From NCBI RefSeq assembly GCF_025643595.1, contig NZ_CP102826.1, positions 1,488,001 to 1,552,000 of the forward strand: 64,000 nucleotides of DNA, in the 5' to 3' direction. Position numbers and translations under genes: made by a program. The DNA is from Saccharopolyspora rosea. Its GTDB lineage: Bacteria > Actinomycetota > Actinomycetes > Mycobacteriales > Pseudonocardiaceae. Positions 38,807 to 46,003 of this stretch are shown in pieces (within the stretch, counting starts at the first letter, position 1; every line of letters starts with the position of its first letter). The notes under the pieces are model-generated. The model had not been told where the DNA came from. It saw nothing but the letters and a program-made list of their open reading frames with translations, and ran no database searches.

Positions 38807-38843
38807 GCCCGTGCCCGGCACGGGCGCCCCGCCCAGGCGGGGC
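38807..38843 (-). promoter_or_regulatory. Two tandem hairpins in the leader of the DUF349 gene
   Basis: GCCCGTG (38807-38813) pairs with CACGGGC (38819-38825); immediately after, GCCCCGCC (38826-38833) pairs with GGCGGGGC (38836-38843). Both lie 33-70 nt upstream of the DUF349 ATG, in its probable mRNA leader, and could act as an attenuator or stabiliser. Confidence 0.35.
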
Positions 38844-38899
38844 CCAGCAAGCGGTGGCCCGGACCGTCGCCCGATCCGGCCTCCGTTGGCGCATTCAAA

Positions 38900-39007
38900 C
38901 AGGTCACGGCACGAATCGGTACTCCGTTGCGGCATCGGCGCGCCGAGTGGTCCGCGTGGGCTCCGAACCGGATCTGTGACCTGCACTGCTTCATTGTCAT
39001 AGGTCAC
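38900..39007. repeat. CAGGTCAC repeats in the intergenic region
   Basis: CAGGTCAC at 38900-38907, its exact complement GTGACCTG at 38976-38983 and AGGTCAC at 39001-39007 lie in a locally AT-richer stretch between the divergent DUF349 and Rv2728c-type genes. They may be binding sites for one regulator; no protein is assigned. Confidence 0.35.
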
Positions 39008-39101
39008 CTGTTCGGGGGCAGTGGGCAGGGGGTACCGAGCCCCCGCGTTCGCCCGCCGCCTCTCGCGGCCTCCTGCTCCAGTCACCGCCGACCGAGACCT
39101 C

Positions 39102-39115
39102 TACCGTGCACGGGT
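39102..39115 (+). promoter_or_regulatory. -10 box of a probable leaderless promoter (Rv2728c type gene)
   Basis: TACCGT (39102-39107) lies 8 nt before GTG 39116; no ribosome site. Confidence 0.35.
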
Positions 39116-39835
39116 GTGATCACCCGTGTCGCCGTGGTGCCGTATCCACCGCTGCTGGTCCCCGAACTGACCGTGCGGCCCGGAGCGGAGACCGAGCAGT
39201 TGCGCAACGCCTGTTCGCGCGCAGTGTCCAGTCTGACTGACGCGGCCGCCGAATGGGTGGCCGTCGGGACGGATCCCTCCGGGCCGAGAACGTGCTCCCC
39301 GGACACCCTGGGTACGTTCGCCGGTTTCGGCGTCGACGTCCGGGTGACGCTGGGTGCCGGAACGGGCGAGCCCGACCCGGCGCTACCGCTGCCCGCTCTC
39401 GTCGCGGGCTGGCTCCGGGAGCAGGCGGGTGCCCGTTCGGTCACGGCCCACCTCCTGGCCCCGGACACGTCGCCGGAGGAGTGCCGCCGGCAGGGGCGGC
39501 GGCTGGAGCGCGACTCGGGAGCCGATCCGCTCGGCCTGCTGGTGCTCGCCGACGGCACGAACCGCTCCGACGAGAGTTCCCCCTACGCCCCCGACCCCCG
39601 TGCTCGCCCCTTCGACGACCGCCTCCGGACCGCGCTGGCCGACGCCGACCCCACCGCACTGCTCGCCCTGGACCCCGCGGAGGCGGCCGAGCTGGGCGTC
39701 GCCGGGCGGGCCGCCCTCCAGGTGCTCGCCGGTGCCGTGGAGGAGGCCGGGGGCACGTGGACCGGCGAACTCCTCCACTCGGCCACTCCCTACGGCGTGA
39801 CCTACCACGTCGCGCAGTGGCGTCGAACGCCCTGA
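39116..39835 (+). CDS. LigB-like (class III extradiol dioxygenase-related) protein, Rv2728c type
   Basis: 239 residues beginning with the short strand VAVVPYPPLLVPELTV that opens Rv2728c-type proteins, annotated by family as class III extradiol dioxygenase subunit B-like. The typical early His ligand pair of active LigB enzymes (PHPP) is replaced by PYPP, so an active iron site is doubtful. Later segments SVTAHLLAPDTSPEECRRQGRRL and LLVLADGTNRSDESSP are conserved-looking. It stands between DUF349 and miaA as in mycobacteria. GTG 39116 is chosen; the product is cytoplasmic and its role unknown. Confidence 0.7.
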   Translation: MITRVAVVPYPPLLVPELTVRPGAETEQLRNACSRAVSSLTDAAAEWVAVGTDPSGPRTCSPDTLGTFAGFGVDVRVTLGAGTGEPDPALPLPALVAGWLREQAGARSVTAHLLAPDTSPEECRRQGRRLERDSGADPLGLLVLADGTNRSDESSPYAPDPRARPFDDRLRTALADADPTALLALDPAEAAELGVAGRAALQVLAGAVEEAGGTWTGELLHSATPYGVTYHVAQWRRTP

Positions 39836-40119
39836 CCGTCCCGCCCTTCCAGCCCGCCGTGCGCGGATGGAGGGACATGCGAGCGCCGGCCGCTCCGCCC
39901 TCGCCGCCGCGATTCCCGCCCGTGGGCACACCGGAGGCGCCGGTGCCTCCGCGGCAGCGACCCTGCGGGCGTCTCGCGAGAACAGCCGCGACGTGGTGCC
40001 GAGATCGGGTCGTGCGGTGCTGACGTGCCGTGTCAGCGCCCCCGCGGGAACCACGCGGCGGCTGGTCCACCGCAGCCGCCGCCCGCGCCACCACGCACAA
40101 CGAGTCCGGGGACACGCTC

Positions 40120-40131
40120 TAAGGTCGGGGC
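40120..40131 (+). promoter_or_regulatory. -10 box of a probable leaderless miaA promoter
   Basis: TAAGGT (40120-40125) lies 6 nt before the GTG start. The preceding gap, 39836-40119, holds only a weak proline-rich frame and a GGAGGCGCC/GGTGCCTCC hairpin. Confidence 0.45.
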
Positions 40132-41049
40132 GTGTCCGCTGCCTCCCTGCCCCGCCTCGTCGCGGTGGTCGGCCCGACCGCCACCGGCAAGTCCGAACTC
40201 GCCCTGCACCTCGCCACCGAACTGGACGGCGAGGTCGTCAACGCCGACGCGATGCAGCTGTACCGCGGGATGGACATCGGCACGGCCAAGCTGTCCGAGC
40301 AGGAACGCCTCGGCGTGCCACACCATCTTCTCGACGTGCTCGACGTGACCGAGACGGCCTCGGTGGCGGCCTACCAGCGGCACGCCCGACGGGCCGTCGA
40401 GGACGTGCTCGCGCGGGGCCGGACCCCGATCCTCGTGGGCGGTTCGGGCCTCTACGTGCAGGCGGTCGTGGACGATCTGCGGTTCCCGGGCACGGACCCG
40501 GAGGTGCGCGCCAAGTGGGAGCAGCAGCTCGTCGAGGTCGGCGCCCCCGAGCTCCACCGACGCCTCCGCGAACTGGACCCGGCGGCGGCCGAGGCGATCC
40601 TGCCCAGCAACGGCCGCCGGATCGTGCGGGCTCTGGAGGTCATCGAGATCACCGGCGAACCCTTCTCGGCGAACCTGCCCACACCTGGCCCGCCGCGGTA
40701 CTCCGCCGTCCTGATCGGCCTGGACCGTCCGGTGGCGGCCCTGGATGACCGCGTCGACCAGCGCGTGACCCGCATGTTCGACACCGGGCTGGTCGACGAG
40801 GTGCGCGCCCTGGAGCGGCTCGGACTGCGCCGCGGCCGCACCGCCAGCCGAGCCCTCGGGTACCAGCAGGTGCTCGCGGAGCTGGACGGCGGCGGGGACA
40901 TGGCCACCGCGGCGGCGGAGACGGCGCGGCTGACCCGCCGGTTCGTCCGGCGGCAGCGTTCGTGGTTCCGCCGGGACTGCCGGATCCAGTGGTTCGACGC
41001 GGCCGAGCCCGGGTTGGAGTCCGACGTTCGGGCGATGCTCACTGCGTAG
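40132..41049 (+). CDS. miaA: tRNA dimethylallyltransferase MiaA
   Basis: 305-residue enzyme transferring a dimethylallyl group to A37 of tRNAs reading U-starting codons; MiaB (35317) then methylthiolates the product. The P-loop is [32 protein letters not shown] contains the conserved Asp and the tRNA-contact region, followed by [13 protein letters not shown] and [14 protein letters not shown]-binding and C-terminal RQRSWFRRD segments are intact. GTG 40132 follows TAAGGT by 6 nt. dapF begins 9 nt downstream. Confidence 0.97.
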   Translation: MSAASLPRLVAVVGPTATGKSELALHLATELDGEVVNADAMQLYRGMDIGTAKLSEQERLGVPHHLLDVLDVTETASVAAYQRHARRAVEDVLARGRTPILVGGSGLYVQAVVDDLRFPGTDPEVRAKWEQQLVEVGAPELHRRLRELDPAAAEAILPSNGRRIVRALEVIEITGEPFSANLPTPGPPRYSAVLIGLDRPVAALDDRVDQRVTRMFDTGLVDEVRALERLGLRRGRTASRALGYQQVLAELDGGGDMATAAAETARLTRRFVRRQRSWFRRDCRIQWFDAAEPGLESDVRAMLTA

Positions 41050-41058
41050 ACTGGCGGC

Positions 41059-41901
41059 GTGCAGTCCTCCCAGGGGCCCGTCTTCTTCAAGGGCCACGGC
41101 ACCGAGAACGACTTCGTCATCCTGCCCGACCCGGACGGCGAGCTGAAGCTCACCGACTCGCGGGTGCAGGCGCTGTGCGACCGCCGCCGTGGCTTGGGCG
41201 CCGACGGCGTGCTGCGCGTGGTGCGGTCCGCCGCGTTGCAGGACGCTCCGCCGGACATCCCCGGTGACGTGTGGTTCATGGACTACCGCAACGCGGACGG
41301 ATCGATCGCCGAGATGTGCGGCAACGGTGTCCGGGTCTTCGCCCGTTACCTGGTCGAGGCGGGTCTCGCCGCGCCGGGCGAGCTGCCGGTCGGCACCCGT
41401 GCCGGGATGCGATCCGTGATCACCCGACCGGACGGGCGCGTGACGGTCGACATGGGCCCTGCGACGATCTTCGGTGAATCGGCCACCGAGGTGTCCGGCC
41501 ACCGCTTCACCGGTGTCGCCGTCGATCTGGGCAACCCGCACCTGGCCTGCGCGATCGACGTCGATCTCGACGCTCTCGACCTGACGGCCGTTCCGCCGCA
41601 CGACGCGACCGTCTTCCCGAACGGGGTCAACGTCGAGTTCGTGCGCAGGATCGACTCGGCGCAGGTCCGGATGCGCGTGCACGAGCGCGGCGTGGGGGAG
41701 ACGCGCTCCTGCGGCACCGGCACGGTCGCCGCGACCGTCGCGGCCCTGCGCGCGGACGGCCGGACCACCGGACATCGCGTCGTGCACATCCCGGGCGGCA
41801 CCGTGGAGGTCGAGGTCACCGACACCACGTCGACGCTCACCGGGCCGGCGGTGCTGGTGGCCGAGGGGCGCCTGGACGCCGAGTGGTGGCAGCACGCCTG
41901 A
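41059..41901 (+). CDS. dapF: Diaminopimelate epimerase
   Basis: 280-residue cofactor-free epimerase converting LL- to meso-diaminopimelate for lysine and peptidoglycan. The two catalytic Cys are Cys87 (AEMCGNGVRVF) and Cys218 (ETRSCGTGTVAA). FFKGHGTENDFVILPD at the start and NPHLACAIDVD between the domains are typical. GTG 41059 follows TAGACT (41047-41052) by 6 nt, so it may have its own leaderless promoter even though miaA ends only 9 nt upstream. Confidence 0.97.
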   Translation: MQSSQGPVFFKGHGTENDFVILPDPDGELKLTDSRVQALCDRRRGLGADGVLRVVRSAALQDAPPDIPGDVWFMDYRNADGSIAEMCGNGVRVFARYLVEAGLAAPGELPVGTRAGMRSVITRPDGRVTVDMGPATIFGESATEVSGHRFTGVAVDLGNPHLACAIDVDLDALDLTAVPPHDATVFPNGVNVEFVRRIDSAQVRMRVHERGVGETRSCGTGTVAATVAALRADGRTTGHRVVHIPGGTVEVEVTDTTSTLTGPAVLVAEGRLDAEWWQHA

Positions 41902-42024
41902 GTGGCGGTCGGTGAATCCGATGCGCATGGCGCGGCCGGGAGGGAACCCCGGAGCCCGTCGCGTCCCGGTGACCGGCGGTGAAGGGTGAAAATCGGTCGC
42001 GCCGCGTGGGACAATGGCGTTGAT

Positions 42025-43500
42025 ATGAAGAATTCTGCGACCTGGCCCGCCGACCTCGACCGTTCCGCGGTCGACGCCGACGAGTACGAACCAATCCTTT
42101 CCGCGGAACCGTCCACGGGCGAGCTGGAACTCGCCGAGCGCGCGTCGCTGCGGCGGGTGTCCGGGTTGTCCACGGAACTCGCCGACATCACCGAGGTCGA
42201 GTACCGCCGTCTCCGGCTGGAGCGCGTGGTGCTCGTCGGGGTGTGGACCGACGGCGACGCCACCCACGCCGAGGCATCCCTGGCGGAGCTCGCCAGGCTC
42301 GCCGAGACCGCGGGTTCCCAGGTGCTGGAGGGCCTCGTCCAGCGCCGCGACCGGCCAGACCCGTCGACCTACGTCGGTTCCGGCAAGGTGCGGGAGCTGC
42401 GCGACGTCGTCACCTCGACCGGGGCCGACACCGTCATCTGCGACGGTGAGCTCTCGCCCGGCCAGCTGCGCCAGCTGGAGGAGAAGCTCAAGGTCAAGGT
42501 GATCGACCGAACGGCTCTCATCCTCGACATCTTCGCGCAGCACGCCCGGTCGAAAGAGGGCAAAGCCCAGGTCGAGCTGGCACAGCTGCAGTACTTCCTG
42601 CCGCGCCTGCGCGGGTGGGGTGAGGCGATGTCCCGGCAGGCCGGCGGCCGTGCCGGTGGCGCGACCGGCGGCGTGGGAACGCGTGGTCCCGGTGAGACGA
42701 AGCTGGAGACCGACCGGCGTCGCATCCACAAGCGCATCAGCAAGCTGCGCAAGGAACTCACCGCGATGCGCACCGTCCGCGGCACCAAGCGCAGCCGCCG
42801 AGAAGCCAACGAGGTCCCGAGCGTGGCCATCGCCGGGTACACCAACGCCGGTAAGTCCAGCCTGCTCAACGCCCTGACGGGCGCGGGCGTGCTCGTCGAG
42901 GACGCGTTGTTCGCTACCCTGGACCCGACGACTCGGCGGGCGGAGACGCCGGACGGTCGCCCGTACACGCTGACGGACACGGTCGGATTCGTCCGCCACC
43001 TACCGCACCAGTTGGTCGAGGCGTTCCGCTCCACCCTGGAGGAGGTCAGCGGCGCGGATCTGCTGGTGCACGTCGTCGACGGTTCCGAACCGGCCCCGCA
43101 GGGCCAGGTCACGGCGGTGCGCGAGGTCCTGGCGGAGATCGCCGACGAGCACGGGACGTCCATGCCGCCGGAACTGCTGGTGATCAACAAGACCGACGCG
43201 GTCGACGCCACGCGGATCGCCGAACTTCGCAGGCTGTTGCCGGATGCCGTGTTCGCCTCCGCGCACAGCGGCGCTGGAATCCAGGAGCTCCGGAGCATCA
43301 TCGCCGAGCGCCTGCCCAGGCCCGAGGTGTTCGTGACGGCGCTGGTGCCGTACACCCGCGGCGACCTGGTCGCCCGCGTCCACTCCGAGGGCGAGGTCGT
43401 CGTGGAGGAACACACCCCGGACGGAACCAGGATCAGCGCCAAGGTCCGACCAGAGCTGGCGAACGCGCTTCAGCAGTTCGCCAGCGTCGACTCGGAGTGA
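42025..43500 (+). CDS. hflX: GTPase HflX
   Basis: 491-residue ribosome-associated GTPase that splits stalled or hibernating 70S ribosomes under stress. The N-terminal HflX domain (RVVLVGVWTDGDATHAEASLAELARLAETAG, KVRELRDVV, DGELSPGQLRQLEEKL) leads to the glycine-rich linker RQAGGRAGGATGGVGTRGPGETKLE. The G domain has G1 GYTNAGKSSLLNALTG, G3 DTVGFVRHLP and G4 NKTDAVD. ATG 42025 is chosen; a GTG at 41986 would add 13 residues. It lies in the same block as miaA and dapF, the usual actinobacterial order, and ends at a strong terminator. Confidence 0.96.
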   Translation: MKNSATWPADLDRSAVDADEYEPILSAEPSTGELELAERASLRRVSGLSTELADITEVEYRRLRLERVVLVGVWTDGDATHAEASLAELARLAETAGSQVLEGLVQRRDRPDPSTYVGSGKVRELRDVVTSTGADTVICDGELSPGQLRQLEEKLKVKVIDRTALILDIFAQHARSKEGKAQVELAQLQYFLPRLRGWGEAMSRQAGGRAGGATGGVGTRGPGETKLETDRRRIHKRISKLRKELTAMRTVRGTKRSRREANEVPSVAIAGYTNAGKSSLLNALTGAGVLVEDALFATLDPTTRRAETPDGRPYTLTDTVGFVRHLPHQLVEAFRSTLEEVSGADLLVHVVDGSEPAPQGQVTAVREVLAEIADEHGTSMPPELLVINKTDAVDATRIAELRRLLPDAVFASAHSGAGIQELRSIIAERLPRPEVFVTALVPYTRGDLVARVHSEGEVVVEEHTPDGTRISAKVRPELANALQQFASVDSE

Positions 43501-43581
43501 CCGTACCGGCCGCGATCCTCCGCGCTGTCCCTGGCCAGATGGCCCGGAATCCTCGCTGAGCCACGAACCTGGTGCCGGACT

Positions 43582-43610
43582 GTCCGGGGCGGTCTCACAC
43601 CGCCCCGGAC
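43582..43610. terminator. Intrinsic terminator between convergent hflX and lexA
   Basis: A perfect 12-bp stem (GTCCGGGGCGGT 43582-43593, complement 43599-43610) with loop CTCAC lies about midway between the two stop codons. Confidence 0.75.
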
Positions 43611-43677
43611 GACGCACCGGACGCCCACCACGCCGTCGCCCTGCGCTCCGGCGGTCGTGTGCCGTGCGCCGGGGAGC

Positions 43678-44400
43678 TCACAGTCGACGTAGCACGGCGA
43701 CCACCTTGCCCAGAATCTTCGCGTCGTCACCGAGGATCGGCTCGTAAGCCGAGTTGTGCGGGACGAGCCAGACGTGTTCCTCGGTCCGCTTGAACGTCTT
43801 GACCGTCGCCTCGCCTTCGATCATCGCGGCCACGACGTCGCCGTTCTCGGCCTCGGGCTGCTGGCGCACGGCCACCCAGTCGCCGTCGGTGATGGCCAGG
43901 TCGATCATCGAGTCGCCGACCACCCGAAGCAGGAACAGCGTGCCGTCGCCGACGATCTCCTTGGGCAGTGGGAAGACGTCCTCGATCGACTCCTCGGCGA
44001 GGATCGGCCCGCCAGCGGCGATCCGGCCGACCACCGGAACGTACGCGGGCTTGGCCTGCGCCTCGGACTCGGCGGACTCCTGCTCCGTCCCGGCGACCAG
44101 CACGCCCACGGTGCGTGGTCGGTGCGGATCCCGGCGCAGGTAGCCCTTCCGCTCCAACACGCGCAGCTGGTAGGCGACCGAGGAAGTCGAGGTCAACCCG
44201 ACCGCGTCACCGATTTCGCGCACGCTGGGCGGGTAGCCGTGCTCCCGCATCCATTCGCGGATGGCTTCCAGCACCTTCCGCTGGCGCTCGCTCAGCTCGT
44301 CGGACCCGTTGGCTTGTTCGGGCAGGGCGCGCACGTCAGCCCGAGAGTCTTCGACGTTCTGTACTTGGCCCTGGACCGAGCCGGTCACATTCCTCGTCAC
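43678..44400 (-). CDS. lexA: SOS repressor LexA
   Basis: 240-residue repressor-protease. The winged helix occupies [36 protein letters not shown] near residues 38-75. The self-cleavage site is Ala-Gly in [10 protein letters not shown] near 128; the catalytic Ser lies in GDSMID near 162 and the Lys in ATVKTF near 200. Activated RecA triggers cleavage and releases the SOS genes. GTG 44400 lies 5 nt from AGGAGG and is preferred over GTG 44403. A 30-residue N-terminal extension precedes the DNA-binding domain, as in other actinobacteria. It is autoregulated by the box at 44568. Confidence 0.98.
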   Translation of the reverse strand: MTRNVTGSVQGQVQNVEDSRADVRALPEQANGSDELSERQRKVLEAIREWMREHGYPPSVREIGDAVGLTSTSSVAYQLRVLERKGYLRRDPHRPRTVGVLVAGTEQESAESEAQAKPAYVPVVGRIAAGGPILAEESIEDVFPLPKEIVGDGTLFLLRVVGDSMIDLAITDGDWVAVRQQPEAENGDVVAAMIEGEATVKTFKRTEEHVWLVPHNSAYEPILGDDAKILGKVVAVLRRL

Positions 44401-44542
44401 CACTGCCTCCTGTCGGTACGGACCGCGGTGCGAAACGCGGTGCGGATTGGGCTGTTGATCGTCTTCGGCTGTCTGCGGTGTCCGTCCTCGGCGTCGACCG
44501 CCTGGTTGCTTCCTGCGGGACCCTGCTCGACGCCCGTTTTCC

Positions 44543-44583
44543 ACAGTAGACGGCACAAACGCAGAGATCAAACACCTGTTCGA
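44543..44583 (-). promoter_or_regulatory. lexA promoter with autoregulatory LexA box
   Basis: On the minus strand TTGATC (44571-44566) and TACTGT (44548-44543) form a 17-nt-spaced promoter. The LexA box TCGAACAGGTGTTTGA (44583-44568, one mismatch) overlaps the -35 box, so LexA represses its own gene. Confidence 0.75.
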
Positions 44584-44643
44584 GTTAATTTGGGGCCACG
44601 CTCTCGCCTCGCGCCGTACTCCTGGTACACAATCGCACTCAGG

Positions 44644-44672
44644 TTCGATCGAACATCCATTCGATCTATGGT
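44644..44672 (+). promoter_or_regulatory. SOS promoter of the lexA-divergent gene
   Basis: TTCGAT (44644-44649) and TATGGT (44667-44672) are spaced by 17 nt. The LexA box TCGAACATCCATTCGA (44649-44664, one mismatch) fills the spacer, predicting tight repression. The two boxes of this intergenic region are about 81 nt apart. Confidence 0.7.
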
Positions 44673-44695
44673 TTCTTTTCGGTGCGGGAGGGGTC

Positions 44696-45106
44696 ATGGT
44701 CACACCAGTCGGGGCGCCGGGGCGCGTCCGTTCATCCGGTCGCAGGACCCCCACGGGCACACCGCTCGGCGTCGCCGGCCGATTGCGCCCGGTGGCCGTC
44801 CGGCCGGCGGGCAGGGTCGTGCGCCGCGGGTTGTCGGCCGGAGCGCGGTCGGCGGTGTTCGCGTGTCGACGATCGGCCGGGTGGGACGAGTGGGTTTTAC
44901 TGACCTCGGTGGCGATCTTCTCGTGCGCCATTGTCATCCTGGTGGGGCTCTTCGCCGGGTGCGGCGCTCCCGCGCCCCCCGCTGCCGCGGTCCCGGGTGA
45001 TGCGCTCCGGGAGGCTGCGGCGCAGGCGGAGCCCGGCCCCGGCGAGGTGGCCGGTCGGACCGGTGATCCCGGCGGCTTTCCGGTGGTGCCGAGCGGGCGT
45101 CCCTGA
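44696..45106 (+). CDS. SOS-controlled single-pass membrane protein in the ChiZ/DivS position, no LysM
   Basis: 136 residues. Residues 1-66 are Arg-rich and probably disordered ([24 protein letters not shown]-like [17 protein letters not shown]). One TM helix follows (about 68-88, [21 protein letters not shown]), then about 48 Ala/Pro/Gly-rich extracytoplasmic residues starting CGAPAPP. In mycobacteria the gene divergent from lexA is chiZ (Rv2719c) and in corynebacteria divS; both are SOS-induced division inhibitors. ChiZ has the same Arg-rich tail and TM but ends in a LysM domain, which is absent here with no frameshift remnant visible. ATG 44696 follows GGGAGGGG. Role as division inhibitor is inferred. 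Confidence 0.75.
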   Translation: MVTPVGAPGRVRSSGRRTPTGTPLGVAGRLRPVAVRPAGRVVRRGLSAGARSAVFACRRSAGWDEWVLLTSVAIFSCAIVILVGLFAGCGAPAPPAAAVPGDALREAAAQAEPGPGEVAGRTGDPGGFPVVPSGRP

Positions 45107-45176
45107 TCGCGCGGGCGCGGCGCGACCTGCGTCCTTCGGGCGGTGTGCGGGCCTCGTGTGCCCGGGGCGTGTCGGT

Positions 45177-45206
45177 TTGCGCGAGCAGCGCGGCGCGGAT
45201 TAGAGT
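45177..45206 (+). promoter_or_regulatory. nrdR-nrdJ promoter
   Basis: TTGCGC (45177-45182) and TAGAGT (45201-45206) with an 18-nt spacer precede the two NrdR-like boxes. The pair is modest by sequence but correctly placed. Confidence 0.4.
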
Positions 45207-45209
45207 CGA

Positions 45210-45246
45210 CCACAACATGTAGTAGTTACGCCCATGTATTTAGTCC
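45210..45246. promoter_or_regulatory. Two candidate NrdR boxes upstream of nrdR-nrdJ
   Basis: CCACAACATGTAGTAG (45210-45225) and CCCATGTATTTAGTCC (45231-45246) resemble the 16-bp NrdR consensus acaCwAtATaTwGtgt; the first keeps the C/G ends and palindromic core, the second is weaker. Their starts are 21 bp apart, two helical turns, the phasing expected for paired NrdR sites. They lie just after the -10 box. Confidence 0.55.
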
Positions 45247-45335
45247 ACAGGTTGGGCTGTAAGGTGTTCGGGCATTAACGGGACGCGGGTCGGGTGCGAC
45301 CTGCGTCGAGCAGACCGGGAAGGGGGTGAGTGCCG

Positions 45336-45839
45336 GTGCGGTGCCCGTTCTGCCGTGGCGAGGATTCCCGGGTCGTCGACTCGCGGGAAGTCGAGGAAGG
45401 CCAGGCGATCCGGCGCAGGCGGTCGTGCTCGGCGTGCGGTCGTCGGTTCACGACCATCGAGGAACTGGTCCTGTCCGTGGTGAAGCGTTCCGGCGTCACC
45501 GAGCCCTTCAGCCGCGAGAAGGTGGTTCGCGGGGTGCGCCGGGCCTGCCAGGGGCGTCCCGTGGAGGAGGACGCGCTGCAGCAGCTGGCGCACCAGGTGG
45601 AGGAGACCGTCCGGTCCCTCGGCGTCGCGGAACTGCCCAGCCACGAGGTGGGGCTGGCGATCCTGGGGCCGCTGCGGGAACTGGACGAGGTCGCGTACCT
45701 CCGTTTCGCGAGCGTGTACCGGTCCTACTCGTCGGTGGAGGACTTCGAGAAGGAGATCGCCGACCTCCGCGCCGCGCGGCGCGGAGCCCCGAGCGGGGAC
45801 GACGAGCGGACCTCGGAGGACAACGGAGAGCAGCCGTGA
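45336..45839 (+). CDS. nrdR: Transcriptional repressor NrdR
   Basis: 167-residue repressor of ribonucleotide reductase genes that senses ATP/dATP. The zinc ribbon uses Cys3, Cys6, Cys31 and Cys34 (MRCPFC and SCSACGRRF); the ATP-cone domain follows ([29 protein letters not shown] to [22 protein letters not shown]). GTG 45336 lies 9 nt after AAGGGGG and gives the standard MRCPFC start; GTG 45330 adds two residues but is too close to the ribosome site. It sits between the ChiZ-position gene and nrdJ, matching lexA-nrdR-nrdJ in streptomycetes. Confidence 0.97.
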   Translation: MRCPFCRGEDSRVVDSREVEEGQAIRRRRSCSACGRRFTTIEELVLSVVKRSGVTEPFSREKVVRGVRRACQGRPVEEDALQQLAHQVEETVRSLGVAELPSHEVGLAILGPLRELDEVAYLRFASVYRSYSSVEDFEKEIADLRAARRGAPSGDDERTSEDNGEQP

Positions 45840-46003
45840 GCAAACCGCGTCGGCGTTCGCCCCGGCGTGGGGCTGCGCAGGTGAGACGTCAGCCGGGATC
45901 CCGCGGCGGGGCACGGCTGAGCAGCGAGGCACGACCGAACCGGACGGGGAGACCGGACGGGGGCAATGCACGACCAGCGAGCGACAAGGAAGAGGGTCAG
46001 GTC

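Noticed and set aside
39877-40023. 48-residue proline-rich frame with an AGGGA-type site before ATG 39877
   Set aside because: Low complexity and no hydrophobic or conserved pattern; too weak to call as a gene in such GC-rich sequence.
45840-46003. Adenosylcobalamin riboswitch before nrdJ
   Set aside because: I could not find a B12-box-like core; the segment is also an open frame coupled to nrdR and NrdR control seems sufficient.
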